64,000 nucleotides of DNA from Pythium myriotylum (GCA_023091665.1 JALJCQ010000012.1:2542001-2606000), one strand, 5' to 3'; positions 11,506 through 23,202 are shown, numbered from the stretch's first letter. The notes: generated from the letters alone by a model not told the origin. Numbers and translations: made by a program.

Positions 11506-12745
11506 CTCCCCCTCGACTCGACTGCGTCTTGAACACCAAGCTTGGTGCGGAGCACGTCGAACTGGACAGTGGGGATCGGCTTGGTCATGATGTCGGCAAG
11601 CATGTCTTGGGTCGGGCAATACTGGAGAGACACTTGACCGTCCTCGACCTTCTCACGAACGAAGTGGTAGCGAATGTCGATGTGCTTGGTGCGCTTGTGG
11701 AACTCGGGGTTCTTGGCCAACGCGATGGCACCTTGGTTGTCTTCGTACACCGTGAGCGCTTGGTCGCTTGCAACTTCGCCGAGTTCGCACAGGAACGCCT
11801 TGAGCCACACGGCTTCTTGGATCGCTTCCGATAGAGCCATGTACTCTGCTTCGGTCGAGGAGAGGGCGACAGTTCGCTGCTTCTTGCTGCGCCAGCTGAT
11901 GCATCCGCCGTTGAGCATGAACACGTAGCCGCTGGTGCTTCGACGTGACTCGATGTCGCCAGCCCAGTCGGCGTCGGAGTAGCCGACCAGTCTTCCGTCG
12001 TTCGATGCCGAGAACTGCAGGCCGTACGTCGGAGTCGCTTGCAGATACCGGAGCACACGCTTGAGAGCTTGCCAGTGTGTTGGACACGGGTCCGCGGCGA
12101 ACTGGCTGAGTGTGCCGACTGCCGCTGCGAGGTCTGGTCGAGTGCCGACCATGAGGTACATGAGTGCGCCGACTGCACTTCGGTACGGCACGTTCTTCAT
12201 GGTGTCTTCGTGCTTGCAACCACCTTCACACATGGCCTTGGTCAGCTTGAGTCCGGGGTCTTGAGGAGTCCTCACTGGTTTGCAGTCTTGCATGCCGAAC
12301 TTGGTCAGGATCGACTGCAGGAACTTGGTCTGCCGCATGGTCACGTCGCCGGACTTGGGGTCTTGATCAACTTCCATGCCGAGGCAGTACTTGAGTTCGC
12401 CGAGGTCGGACATCTCGAAGCGTTCGCTGAGTGCACGCTTGGTCGCCGTGAGCAACTCGAGGCTGTTGCAGGCGAGGATGAGGTCGTCGACGTAGATCAC
12501 CACGAAGATCATCGCTGAGCCGCTCCGCTTGACGTACACGCAGTGGTCCATCTCGCACTTGGTGAAGCCGACCTTGCGCATGAAGGCGTCGATGGTCTGG
12601 TTCCACATGCGGGCGACTGCTTGAGACCGTAGAGCGAGCGCTTGAGCTTGCACACGTAGTCGGGGTGGCGCAGGTCGACGAAGCCTTCGGGCTGCTTCAT
12701 GTAGATTTCTTCGTCGAGGTTGCCGTTCAGGAACGCCGTCTTGAC
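11460..12745 (-). pseudogene. RT/RNase H fragment, array 1 unit 4
   Basis: Residues 1032-1459 with the shared one-base RT deletion; no private change seen in translation. Confidence 0.85.
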
Positions 12746-13280
12746 TGTTGAAGATGATGCGCCTCGAACCCAGCGTCATCATTCCAGTTGAAGCTCGGCA
12801 GTTGATGCTCGGCTGTAGAAGATTCTCCTGCAGATAATTCTCCGTGGAAGATTCGACATGTGGAAGATTCGACATGTGGAAGATTCTCCGTCTGGTTCTG
12901 GTTTGAATCCAGTGCCACCCATCGACTTCGTTGAAGTTGTTGGAAGGTCGCTTGGTTGGTGGGATGCAAAATGCAAAGTGAATTGATCGGGACTTAGTTC
13001 GCTACTGCTACCTCTAAGCCGTCTGTGTGTGTCCTACGCTACCATAATCAAATGTATGTCCTACCTATCGTAAACATATGCAAACATGAAGTGACTTCGT
13101 GGATACTTCAACGAAGTCGATGGGTGGCACTGGATTCAAACCAGAACCAGACGGAGAATCTTCCACATGTCGAATCTTCCACGGAGAATCTTCTGCAGGA
13201 GAATCTTCTACAGCCGAGCTTCAACTGCCGAGCTTCAACTGGAATGATGACGCTGGGTTCGAGGCGCATCATCTTCAACA
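12746..13280. repeat. Inverted LTR pair: sense fragment 12746-12937 and antisense LTR 12938-13280
   Basis: As in the other units, but the antisense LTR has a single copy of the 16-bp minisatellite unit and is 343 bp long. This marks a length change after or during array formation. Confidence 0.9.
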
Positions 13281-14520
13281 CTCCCCCTCGACTCGACTGC
13301 GTCTTGAACACCAAGCTTGGTGCGGAGCACGTCGAACTGGACAGTGGGGATCGGCTTGGTCATGATGTCGGCAAGCATGTCTTGGGTCGGGCAATACTGG
13401 AGAGACACTTGACCGTCCTCGACCTTCTCACGAACGAAGTGGTAGCGAATGTCGATGTGCTTGGTGCGCTTGTGGAACTCGGGGTTCTTGGCCAACGCGA
13501 TGGCACCTTGGTTGTCTTCGTACACCGTGAGCGCTTGGTCGCTTGCAACTTCGCCGAGTTCGCACAGGAACGCCTTGAGCCACACGGCTTCTTGGATCGC
13601 TTCCGATAGAGCCATGTACTCTGCTTCGGTCGAGGAGAGGGCGACAGTTCGCTGCTTCTTGCTGCGCCAGCTGATGCATCCGCCGTTGAGCATGAACACG
13701 TAGCCGCTGGTGCTTCGACGTGACTCGATGTCGCCAGCCCAGTCGGCGTCGGAGTAGCCGACCAGTCTTCCGTCGTTCGATGCCGAGAACTGCAGGCCGT
13801 ACGTCGGAGTCGCTTGCAGATACCGGAGCACACGCTTGAGAGCTTGCCAGTGTGTTGGACACGGGTCCGCGGCGAACTGGCTGAGTGTGCCGACTGCCGC
13901 TGCGAGGTCTGGTCGAGTGCCGACCATGAGGTACATGAGTGCGCCGACTGCACTTCGGTACGGCACGTTCTTCATGGTGTCTTCGTGCTTGCAACCACCT
14001 TCACACATGGCCTTGGTCAGCTTGAGTCCGGGGTCTTGAGGAGTCCTCACTGGTTTGCAGTCTTGCATGCCGAACTTGGTCAGGATCGACTGCAGGAACT
14101 TGGTCTGCCGCATGGTCACGTCGCCGGACTTGGGGTCTTGATCAACTTCCATGCCGAGGCAGTACTTGAGTTCGCCGAGGTCGGACATCTCGAAGCGTTC
14201 GCTGAGTGCACGCTTGGTCGCCGTGAGCAACTCGAGGCTGTTGCAGGCGAGGATGAGGTCGTCGACGTAGATCACCACGAAGATCATCGCTGAGCCGCTC
14301 CGCTTGACGTACACGCAGTGGTCCATCTCGCACTTGGTGAAGCCGACCTTGCGCATGAAGGCGTCGATGGTCTGGTTCCACATGCGGGCGACTGCTTGAG
14401 ACCGTAGAGCGAGCGCTTGAGCTTGCACACGTAGTCGGGGTGGCGCAGGTCGACGAAGCCTTCGGGCTGCTTCATGTAGATTTCTTCGTCGAGGTTGCCG
14501 TTCAGGAACGCCGTCTTGAC
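13235..14520 (-). pseudogene. RT/RNase H fragment, array 1 unit 5
   Basis: Residues 1032-1459 with the shared one-base RT deletion. Its 3' LTR is the short 343-bp form. Confidence 0.85.
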
Positions 14521-15071
14521 TGTTGAAGATGATGCGCCTCGAACCCAGCGTCATCATTCCAGTTGAAGCTCGGCAGTTGATGCTCGGCTGTAGAAGATTC
14601 TCCTGCAGATAATTCTCCGTGGAAGATTCGACATGTGGAAGATTCGACATGTGGAAGATTCTCCGTCTGGTTCTGGTTTGAATCCAGTGCCACCCATCGA
14701 CTTCGTTGAAGTTGTTGGAAGGTCGCTTGGTTGGTGGGATGCAAAATGCAAAGTGAATTGATCGGGACTTAGTTCGCTACTGCTACCTCTAAGCCGTCTG
14801 TGTGTGTCCTACGCTACCATAATCAAATGTATGTCCTACCTATCGTAAACATATGCAAACATGAAGTGACTTCGTGGATACTTCAACGAAGTCGATGGGT
14901 GGCACTGGATTCAAACCAGAACCAGACGGAGAATCTTCCACATGTCGAATCTTCCACATGTCGAATCTTCCACGGAGAATCTTCTGCAGGAGAATCTTCT
15001 ACAGCCGAGCTTCAACTGCCGAGCTTCAACTGGAATGATGACGCTGGGTTCGAGGCGCATCATCTTCAACA
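14521..15071. repeat. Inverted LTR pair: sense fragment 14521-14712 and antisense LTR 14713-15071
   Basis: Array 1 junction repeat, 192 plus 359 bp, TTGAC and GAAGT flanks. Confidence 0.9.
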
Positions 15072-16311
15072 CTCCCCCTCGACTCGACTGCGTCTTGAAC
15101 ACCAAGCTTGGTGCGGAGCACGTCGAACTGGACAGTGGGGATCGGCTTGGTCATGATGTCGGCAAGCATGTCTTGGGTCGGGCAATACTGGAGAGACACT
15201 TGACCGTCCTCGACCTTCTCACGAACGAAGTGGTAGCGAATGTCGATGTGCTTGGTGCGCTTGTGGAACTCGGGGTTCTTGGCCAACGCGATGGCACCTT
15301 GGTTGTCTTCGTACACCGTGAGCGCTTGGTCGCTTGCAACTTCGCCGAGTTCGCACAGGAACGCCTTGAGCCACACGGCTTCTTGGATCGCTTCCGATAG
15401 AGCCATGTACTCTGCTTCGGTCGAGGAGAGGGCGACAGTTCGCTGCTTCTTGCTGCGCCAGCTGATGCATCCGCCGTTGAGCATGAACACGTAGCCGCTG
15501 GTGCTTCGACGTGACTCGATGTCGCCAGCCCAGTCGGCGTCGGAGTAGCCGACCAGTCTTCCGTCGTTCGATGCCGAGAACTGCAGGCCGTACGTCGGAG
15601 TCGCTTGCAGATACCGGAGCACACGCTTGAGAGCTTGCCAGTGTGTTGGACACGGGTCCGCGGCGAACTGGCTGAGTGTGCCGACTGCCGCTGCGAGGTC
15701 TGGTCGAGTGCCGACCATGAGGTACATGAGTGCGCCGACTGCACTTCGGTACGGCACGTTCTTCATGGTGTCTTCGTGCTTGCAACCACCTTCACACATG
15801 GCCTTGGTCAGCTTGAGTCCGGGGTCTTGAGGAGTCCTCACTGGTTTGCAGTCTTGCATGCCGAACTTGGTCAGGATCGACTGCAGGAACTTGGTCTGCC
15901 GCATGGTCACGTCGCCGGACTTGGGGTCTTGATCAACTTCCATGCCGAGGCAGTACTTGAGTTCGCCGAGGTCGGACATCTCGAAGCGTTCGCTGAGTGC
16001 ACGCTTGGTCGCCGTGAGCAACTCGAGGCTGTTGCAGGCGAGGATGAGGTCGTCGACGTAGATCACCACGAAGATCATCGCTGAGCCGCTCCGCTTGACG
16101 TACACGCAGTGGTCCATCTCGCACTTGGTGAAGCCGACCTTGCGCATGAAGGCGTCGATGGTCTGGTTCCACATGCGGGCGACTGCTTGAGACCGTAGAG
16201 CGAGCGCTTGAGCTTGCACACGTAGTCGGGGTGGCGCAGGTCGACGAAGCCTTCGGGCTGCTTCATGTAGATTTCTTCGTCGAGGTTGCCGTTCAGGAAC
16301 GCCGTCTTGAC
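15026..16311 (-). pseudogene. RT/RNase H fragment, array 1 unit 6
   Basis: Residues 1032-1459 with the shared one-base RT deletion; the last unit that carries it. Confidence 0.85.
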
Positions 16312-16862
16312 TGTTGAAGATGATGCGCCTCGAACCCAGCGTCATCATTCCAGTTGAAGCTCGGCAGTTGATGCTCGGCTGTAGAAGATTCTCCTGCAGA
16401 TAATTCTCCGTGGAAGATTCGACATGTGGAAGATTCGACATGTGGAAGATTCTCCGTCTGGTTCTGGTTTGAATCCAGTGCCACCCATCGACTTCGTTGA
16501 AGTTGTTGGAAGGTCGCTTGGTTGGTGGGATGCAAAATGCAAAGTGAATTGATCGGGACTTAGTTCGCTACTGCTACCTCTAAGCCGTCTGTGTGTGTCC
16601 TACGCTACCATAATCAAATGTATGTCCTACCTATCGTAAACATATGCAAACATGAAGTGACTTCGTGGATACTTCAACGAAGTCGATGGGTGGCACTGGA
16701 TTCAAACCAGAACCAGACGGAGAATCTTCCACATGTCGAATCTTCCACATGTCGAATCTTCCACGGAGAATCTTCTGCAGGAGAATCTTCTACAGCCGAG
16801 CTTCAACTGCCGAGCTTCAACTGGAATGATGACGCTGGGTTCGAGGCGCATCATCTTCAACA
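16312..16862. repeat. Inverted LTR pair: sense fragment 16312-16503 and antisense LTR 16504-16862
   Basis: Array 1 junction repeat, 192 plus 359 bp, TTGAC and GAAGT flanks. Confidence 0.9.
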
Positions 16863-18103
16863 CTCCCCCTCGACTCGACTGCGTCTTGAACACCAAGCTT
16901 GGTGCGGAGCACGTCGAACTGGACAGTGGGGATCGGCTTGGTCATGATGTCGGCAAGCATGTCTTGGGTCGGGCAATACTGCAGACACACTTGACCGTCC
17001 TCGACCTTCTCACGAACGAAGTGGTAGCGAATGTCGATGTGCTTGGTGCGCTTGTGGAACTCGGGGTTCTTGGCCAACGCGATCGCACCTTGGTTGTCTT
17101 CGTACACCGTGAGCGCTTGGTCGCTTGCAACTTCGCCGAGTTCGCACAGGAACGCCTTGAGCCACACGGCTTCTTGGATCGCTTCCGATAGAGCCATGTA
17201 CTCTGCTTCGGTCGAGGAGAGGGCGACAGTTCGCTGCTTCTTGCTGCGCCAGCTGATGCATCCGCCGTTGAGCATGAACACGTAGCCGCTGGTGCTTCGA
17301 CGTGACTCGATGTCGCCAGCCCAGTCGGCGTCGGAGTAGCCGACCAGTCTTCCGTCGTTCGATGCCGAGAACTGCAGGCCGTACGTCGGAGTCGCTTGCA
17401 GATACCGGAGCACACGCTTGAGAGCTTGCCAGTGTGTTGGACACGGGTCCGCGGCGAACTGGCTGAGTGTGCCGACTGCCGCTGCGAGGTCTGGTCGAGT
17501 GCCGACCATGAGGTACATGAGTGCGCCGACTGCACTTCGGTACGGCACGTTCTTCATGGTGTCTTCGTGCTTGCAACCACCTTCACACATGGCCTTGGTC
17601 AGCTTGAGTCCGGGGTCTTGAGGAGTCCTCACTGGTTTGCAGTCTTGCATGCCGAACTTGGTCAGGATCGACTGCAGGAACTTGGTCTGCCGCATGGTCA
17701 CGTCGCCGGACTTGGGGTCTTGATCAACTTCCATGCCGAGGCAGTACTTGAGTTCGCCGAGGTCGGACATCTCGAAGCGTTCGCTGAGTGCACGCTTGGT
17801 CGCCGTGAGCAACTCGAGGCTGTTGCAGGCGAGGATGAGGTCGTCGACGTAGATCACCACGAAGATCATCGCTGAGCCGCTCCGCTTGACGTACACGCAG
17901 TGGTCCATCTCGCACTTGGTGAAGCCGACCTTGCGCATGAAGGCGTCGATGGTCTGGTTCCACATGCGTGGCGACTGCTTGAGACCGTAGAGCGAGCGCT
18001 TGAGCTTGCACACGTAGTCGGGGTGGCGCAGGTCGACGAAGCCTTCGGGCTGCTTCATGTAGATTTCTTCGTCGAGGTTGCCGTTCAGGAACGCCGTCTT
18101 GAC
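16817..18103 (-). pseudogene. RT/RNase H fragment, array 1 unit 7 (frame intact)
   Basis: Covers V1032-S1459 without the one-base deletion, so YVDD and RNase H read in a single frame of 428 residues. It also keeps the family-typical VCLQYCP and the GATCGC codon pair, where units 0-6 read VSLQYCP and GATGGC. Unit 7 therefore looks like the least derived member or edge of the array. It still lacks Gag, protease, integrase and the first RT aspartate. Confidence 0.85.
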
Positions 18104-18638
18104 TGTTGAAGATGATGCGCCTCGAACCCAGCGTCATCATTCCAGTTGAAGCTCGGCAGTTGATGCTCGGCTGTAGAAGATTCTCCTGCAGATAATTCTC
18201 CGTGGAAGATTCGACATGTGGAAGATTCGACATGTGGAAGATTCTCCGTCTGGTTCTGGTTTGAATCCAGTGCCACCCATCGACTTCGTTGAAGTTGTTG
18301 GAAGGTCGCTTGGTTGGTGGGATGCAAAATGCAAAGTGAATTGATCGGGACTTAGTTCGCTACTGCTACCTCTAAGCCGTCTGTGTGTGTCCTACGCTAC
18401 CATAATCAAATGTATGTCCTACCTATCGTAAACATATGCAAACATGAAGTGACTTCGTGGATACTTCAACGAAGTCGATGGGTGGCACTGGATTCAAACC
18501 AGAACCAGACGGAGAATCTTCCACATGTCGAATCTTCCACGGAGAATCTTCTGCAGGAGAATCTTCTACAGCCGAGCTTCAACTGCCGAGCTTCAACTGG
18601 AATGATGACGCTGGGTTCGAGGCGCATCATCTTCAACA
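18104..18638. repeat. Inverted LTR pair: sense fragment 18104-18295 and antisense LTR 18296-18638
   Basis: Last junction of array 1. The antisense LTR is the 343-bp form and is the 3' LTR of the deleted copy that follows, not of another array unit. Confidence 0.9.
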
Positions 18639-19480
18639 CTCCCCCTCGACTCGACTGCGTCTTGAACACCAAGCTTGGTGCGGAGCACGTCGAACTGGAC
18701 AGTGGGGATCGGCTTGGTCATGATGTCGGCAAGCATGTCTTGGGTCGGGCAATACTGCAGACACACTTGGCCGTCCTCGACCTTCTCACGAACGAAGTGG
18801 TAGCGAATGTCGATGTGCTTGGTGCGCTTGTGGAACTCGGGGTTCTTGGCCAACGCGATCGCACCTTGGTTGTCTTCGTACACCGTGAGCGCTTGGTCGC
18901 TTGCAACTTCGCCGAGTTCGCACAGGAACGCCTTGAGCCACACGGCTTCTTGGATCGCTTCCGATAGAGCCATGTACTCTGCTTCGGTCGAGGAGAGGGC
19001 GACAGTTCGCTGCTTCTTGCTGCGCCAGCTGATGCATCCGCCGTTGAGCATGAACACGTAGCCGCTGGTGCTTCGACGTGACTCGATGTCGCCAGCCCAG
19101 TCTCTTCAAACCGATACGCCTTCTCGTGGTCCGAGTAGCCGAGGAACCGACACAAGATGGCTCGGGCGTCGAACTTCGACCGCTTCTCCTTGGGCACGTG
19201 GACGTACGCATGGCAGCCGAACACCTTGAAGTTGGCGAGCAAGGGCTTCTTCCCGTACCATTCTTCGTACGGCGACTTGTACAAGTCTTGAGCGCGGGTC
19301 GGAAGTCGGTTGCGAACTTCGACTGCAGTCATGACGGCTTCGCCCCAGTACTCGTCGGACAAGTTGGCATGGTGGAGCTTGCAACGACCACACTCACCGA
19401 TGGTTCGGTTCATGCGTTCTGCCACACCGTTCAACTGAGGCGTGTATGGCGGCGTGACGTCGTGCTCGATGCCACGCTTG
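18593..19480 (-). pseudogene. Copia polyprotein with large internal deletion (integrase joined to RNase H)
   Basis: On the minus strand the 5' part is integrase from about K602 to the YRFEE block (residue about 727), including E622. At 19103/19104 it jumps directly to RNase H just after D1289 of GYSDADW, out of frame. About 565 codons including the linker and the whole RT are lost. No microhomology beyond a base or so is seen at the break. The 5' end is cut at GCTTG by the family 2 LTR. Confidence 0.8.
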
Positions 19481-19805
19481 TATTAAAGGTCACGAAGTCG
19501 AGAAGAGGAGTGGACTTGACTGAAGCTTGGCAAAATGCAGAGTGAATTGATCGGGACTTAGTTCGCTGTCGCTACCTCTAAGCCGTCTTGTGTCCTACGC
19601 TACCATAAACATATGCATGTCCTACCTATCGTAATCATATGCAGAGGTATACACACTTCGTGGGTACTTCAACAAGGTTGATGGGTTGAACTGGGTTCAA
19701 CCCAGAACTAGATGGAGAACTTTCCACCTGAGAATTTTCTACAGTTGAATCTTCCACAACTTGAACTTCAACTTCAAGATGTTGTGACACATTGTACCCA
19801 TAATA
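19481..19805 (-). repeat. LTR of a second, diverged copia family, 325 bp
   Basis: Bounded by TATTA and TAATA, a 5-bp inverted terminal repeat that is not TG...CA. Long stretches resemble the family 1 LTR (the GTGAATTGATCGGGACTTAG block, the CTACCTCTAAGCCGTC block and the duplicated TAGGACATGC-like motif), but with many substitutions and indels. It is followed by GCCCCCCT, the complement of a polypurine tract, so it is a 3' LTR on the minus strand. The left flank is GCTTG; no matching GCTTG is found on the right. Confidence 0.75.
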
Positions 19806-19865
19806 GCCCCCCTCAATGGTCACAGCCTTGAATTCCGAGGGCTTGAGTGAGCTCTTGGTGACGGG
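19635..19865 (-). pseudogene. Family 2 polyprotein C-terminal remnant
   Basis: Only 60 bp of internal sequence (19806-19865) remain before a family 1 LTR cuts it at ACGGG. It reads through the polypurine tract into the LTR and stops at 19635. The start TKSSLKPSEF resembles the end of family 1 pol (TKPIPTVQF). As in family 1, the polyprotein ends inside the LTR, here 57 codons deep. Confidence 0.6.
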
Positions 19866-20224
19866 TGTTGAAGATGATGCGCCTCGAACCCAGCGTCATC
19901 ATTCCAGTTGAAGCTCGGCAGTTGAAGCTCGGCTGTAGAAGATTCTCCTGCAGAAGATTCTCCGTGGAAGATTCGACATGTGGAAGATTCGACATGTGGA
20001 AGATTCTCCGTCTGGTTCTGGTTTGAATCCAGTGCCACCCATCGACTTCGTTGAAGTATCCACGAAGTCACTTCATGTTTGCATATGTTTACGATAGGTA
20101 GGACATACATTTGATTATGGTAGCGTAGGACACACACAGACGGCTTAGAGGTAGCAGTAGCGAACTAAGTCCCGATCAATTCACTTTGCATTTTGCATCC
20201 CACCAACCAAGCGACCTTCCAACA
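19866..20224 (+). repeat. Family 1 LTR, 359 bp
   Basis: A complete plus-strand LTR, class A. The left flank ACGGG (family 2) and right flank TGAGG (antisense family 1 integrase) differ, and neither side has a primer site or polypurine tract. It is therefore a recombinant or a junction LTR, not a clean solo LTR. Confidence 0.9.
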
Positions 20225-20800
20225 TGAGGCGTGTATGGCGGCGTGACATCGTGCTCGATGCCATGCTTGCGACAGAACTTGGCAAGCTTGGCCGACTGGT
20301 ACTCGCCGCCGCCGTCGGTTCGAAGCACCTTGACTCGACGACCGGTTTGGTTCTCGGCCCAGTTGACGAACTCGACGAACTTGTCGTAGACTTCGTCCTT
20401 GGACCGCATCAGGTACAACTTGCACAGTCGAGACTTGTCGTCGGTGAACGTGGCAAAGTACTTCATGCCGCCGAAAGTCGGAGTCTTCATGGGGCCGGCC
20501 ACATCGCTGTACACGACGTCAAGCAGATTCGCAGACCGCTTGGTCGTGCCCGACTGGAACTTGACGCGAGTCAGCTTGCCGAGTGCACAGCCTTCACAGA
20601 CCTCCCACTCTTGCACAGACCCAATGTCGAGTCCGTCGGCGAGGTCCTTCTTGACGATGGCTTCGAGTCCGCTGAAGCCGATGTGACCGAGTCGGAGGTG
20701 CCACAGGTACGACTTGGACATGGCGCGACCTCGTCTTGTACTGGCGGCGTGGGCTGCTTCAGTCGACACTGGAGACATGTTGAGCTTGAACAGACCCTTG
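20225..20800 (-). pseudogene. Copia integrase N-terminal fragment (residues about 425-615)
   Basis: Minus-strand coding from KGLFKL to YTP. It includes the HHCC zinc site (H458, H463, C492, C495) and the first two integrase aspartates D523 and D586, but ends at CCTCA just before E622. The complementary piece, starting at the same CCTCA, is at 21382. On its 5' side it is joined to an 11-bp LTR stub. Confidence 0.85.
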
Positions 20801-20811
20801 CATCTTCAACA
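20801..20811 (-). repeat. 11-bp LTR stub
   Basis: CATCTTCAACA, the terminal 11 bases of an antisense LTR. It sits between integrase sequence and the GTCAA|RT junction, and the rest of the LTR has been deleted. Confidence 0.65.
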
Positions 20812-21022
20812 GTCAAGACGGCGTTCCTGAACGGCAACCTCGACGAAGAAATCTACATGAAGCAGCCCGAAGGCTTCGTCGACCTGCGCCACCCCGACTA
20901 CGTGTGCAAGCTCAAGCGCTCGCTCTACGGTCTCAAGCAGTCGCCACGCATGTGGAACCAGACCATCGACGCCTTCATGCGCAAGGTCGGCTTCACCAAG
21001 TGCGAGATGGACCACTGCGTGT
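20812..21022 (+). pseudogene. RT core fragment (residues 1032-1101)
   Basis: A 211-bp plus-strand piece from the KTAFLNGN block through LYGLKQSP to DHCV, ending at CGTGT before YVDD. The left junction (CAACA|GTCAAGACGG) is the mirror image of the array 1 junction; the right junction is the same CGTGT|LTR seen at 22843 and 27904. Confidence 0.85.
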
Positions 21023-21381
21023 TGTTGGAAGGTCGCTTGGTTGGTGGGATGCAAAATGCAAAGTGAATTGATCGGGACTTAGTTCGCTACTGCTACCTCT
21101 AAGCCGTCTGTGTGTGTCCTACGCTACCATAATCAAATGTATGTCCTACCTATCGTAAACATATGCAAACATGAAGTGACTTCGTGGATACTTCAACGAA
21201 GTCGATGGGTGGCACTGGATTCAAACCAGAACCAGACGGAGAATCTTCCACATGTCGAATCTTCCACATGTCGAATCTTCCACGGAGAATCTTCTGCAGG
21301 AGAATCTTCTACAGCCGAGCTTCAACTGCCGAGCTTCAACTGGAATGATGACGCTGGGTTCGAGGCGCATCATCTTCAACA
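21023..21381 (-). repeat. Family 1 LTR, 359 bp, antisense
   Basis: Runs TGTTGG...CTTCAACA, class A. Both flanks are plus-strand pol (CGTGT on the left, CCTCA on the right), so the LTR is antisense to the coding pieces around it. Confidence 0.9.
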
Positions 21382-22887
21382 CCTCAGTTGAACGGTGTGG
21401 CGGAGCGCATGAACCGAACCATCGGTGAGTGTGGTCGTTGCAAGCTCCACCATGCCAACTTGTCCGACGAGTACTGGGGCGAAGCCGTCATGACTGCAGT
21501 CGAAGTTCGCAACCGACTTCCGACCCGCGCTCAAGACTTGTACAAGTCGCCGTACGAAGAATGGTACGGGAAGAAGCCCTTGCTCGCCAACTTCAAGGTG
21601 TTCGGCTGCCATGCGTACGTCCACGTGCCCAAGGAGAAGCGGTCGAAGTTCGACGCCCGAGCCATCTTGTGTCGGTTCCTCGGCTACTCGGACCACGAGA
21701 AGGCGTATCGGTTTGAAGAAATCGCAACCGGCCGGATCGTCATCAGTCGAGACGCGCAGTTCATGGAAGACACATTCGACGACGGCAAGCGCGAAGAACC
21801 CTGGAGCAAGTCCGTCGAGTTCCGCGACGATGAAGATGATGAGGATCAAGATGAAGCAACCGACAACCAAGATGATGAAGACATGGGTGAGCAGCCAGCC
21901 TCACCAGCACCAAGTCAGCGCAGCTACGAGCGACCGGAGTGGCAACAGGGCCAGCGGTCGCAGCGTCCAGCAGCACCAGCATCGGCCCAGCAGCCGAATG
22001 TCGACTACGCACCAGGGTCCAAGCGCCACTCTCGCACGCACTCGCTCGAGAACCTGGCTGAACCGCCAGTTGAGAAGCGCTACGGACGTGTTGGTCGCAC
22101 AAGTGGTGCGACTCCACCACCCACGCAAGGTTCAAGGACATCGCTCGAAGATCTGTCTGCACTGCTCACGTCGATCGAAGAGGAAGGCGTAGAAGATGAA
22201 GACGAAGAAGGCGAAGACGTGCAAGAACAAGGGGGAGAAGATCAAGATCACGATCTCGAAGAGTTTGCTCTCGTCGTGAATTCAGGGGGAGAGTTGCCGA
22301 CATCGTTCAAGTCGGCGATGGAATCCGACGACGCCAGCAACTGGAAGGAAGCCTGCGACTCCGAGCTCGAGTCGCTCAAGAAGAACGAGACCTGGGACCT
22401 AGTCCCTTTGCCAGCCGGACGCAAGGCCATCACCAGCAAGTGGGTGTTCAAGGTCAAGGAAACCGCCGAAGGACTCGTCGAGCGGTACAAGGCTCGACTC
22501 GTTGCCAAGGGGTTCCTGCAGAAGTACGGCATCGACTTCGAAGAGACATTCGCACCCGTCGCCAAGTTCACGTCGATCCGCACCATCCTCAGCATCGCCG
22601 CTCGACACAAGCTCATGATCCATCAGATGGATGTCAAGACGGCGTTCCTGAACGGCAACCTCGACGAAGAAATCTACATGAAGCAGCCCGAAGGCTTCGT
22701 CGACCAGCGCCACCCCGACTACGTGTGCAAGCTCAAGCGCTCGCTCTACGGTCTCAAGCAGTCGCCACGCATGTGGAACCAGACCATCGACGCCTTCATG
22801 CGCAAGGTCGGCTTCACCAAGTGCGAGATGGACCACTGCGTGTTGTTGGAAGGTCGCTTGGTTGGTGGGATGCAAAATGCAAAGTGA
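21382..22887 (+). pseudogene. Integrase C-terminus to RT fragment with LTR-encoded tail
   Basis: Residues 615-1101 in frame: integrase E622, the acidic/Q-rich linker, then RT up to DHCV. D1031 is present and YVDD is missing. The frame continues 14 codons into the antisense LTR and ends [14 protein letters not shown]. There is no start codon of its own before M624. Confidence 0.8.
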
Positions 22888-23202
22888 ATTGATCGGGACT
22901 TAGTTCGCTACTGCTACCTCTAAGCCGTCTGTGTGTGTCCTACGCTACCATAATCAAATGTATGTCCTACCTATCGTAAACATATGCAAACATGAAGTGA
23001 CTTCGTGGATACTTCAACGAAGTCGATGGGTGGCACTGGATTCAAACCAGAACCAGACGGAGAATCTTCCACATGTCGAATCTTCCACATGTCGAATCTT
23101 CCACGGAGAATCTTCTGCAGGAGAATCTTCTACAGCCGAGCTTCAACTGCCGAGCTTCAACTGGAATGATGACGCTGGGTTCGAGGCGCATCATCTTCAA
23201 CA
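22844..23202 (-). repeat. Family 1 LTR, 359 bp, antisense
   Basis: Class A. It is followed by the complement of the polypurine tract (CTCCCCCT, 23203-23210), so it is the 3' LTR of the minus-strand fragment at 23157-24237. The left flank is CGTGT. Confidence 0.9.

Larger units (their letters stand above)
4136..18295. repeat. Tandem array 1: eight composite units of about 1791 bp
   Basis: The unit is an inverted full LTR (359 bp), an antisense RT/RNase H fragment (1240 bp) and a sense LTR fragment (192 bp). Unit starts are 4136 (truncated), 5774, 7565, 9356, 11147, 12938, 14713 and 16504. The period is exactly 1791 except for the 12938 unit (1775, one 16-bp LTR repeat fewer) and the last (1792, no frameshift). 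The units are almost identical. All share the breakpoints TTGAC|LTR and GAAGT|LTR, so they arose by duplication of one composite and not by independent insertions. Confidence 0.9.
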
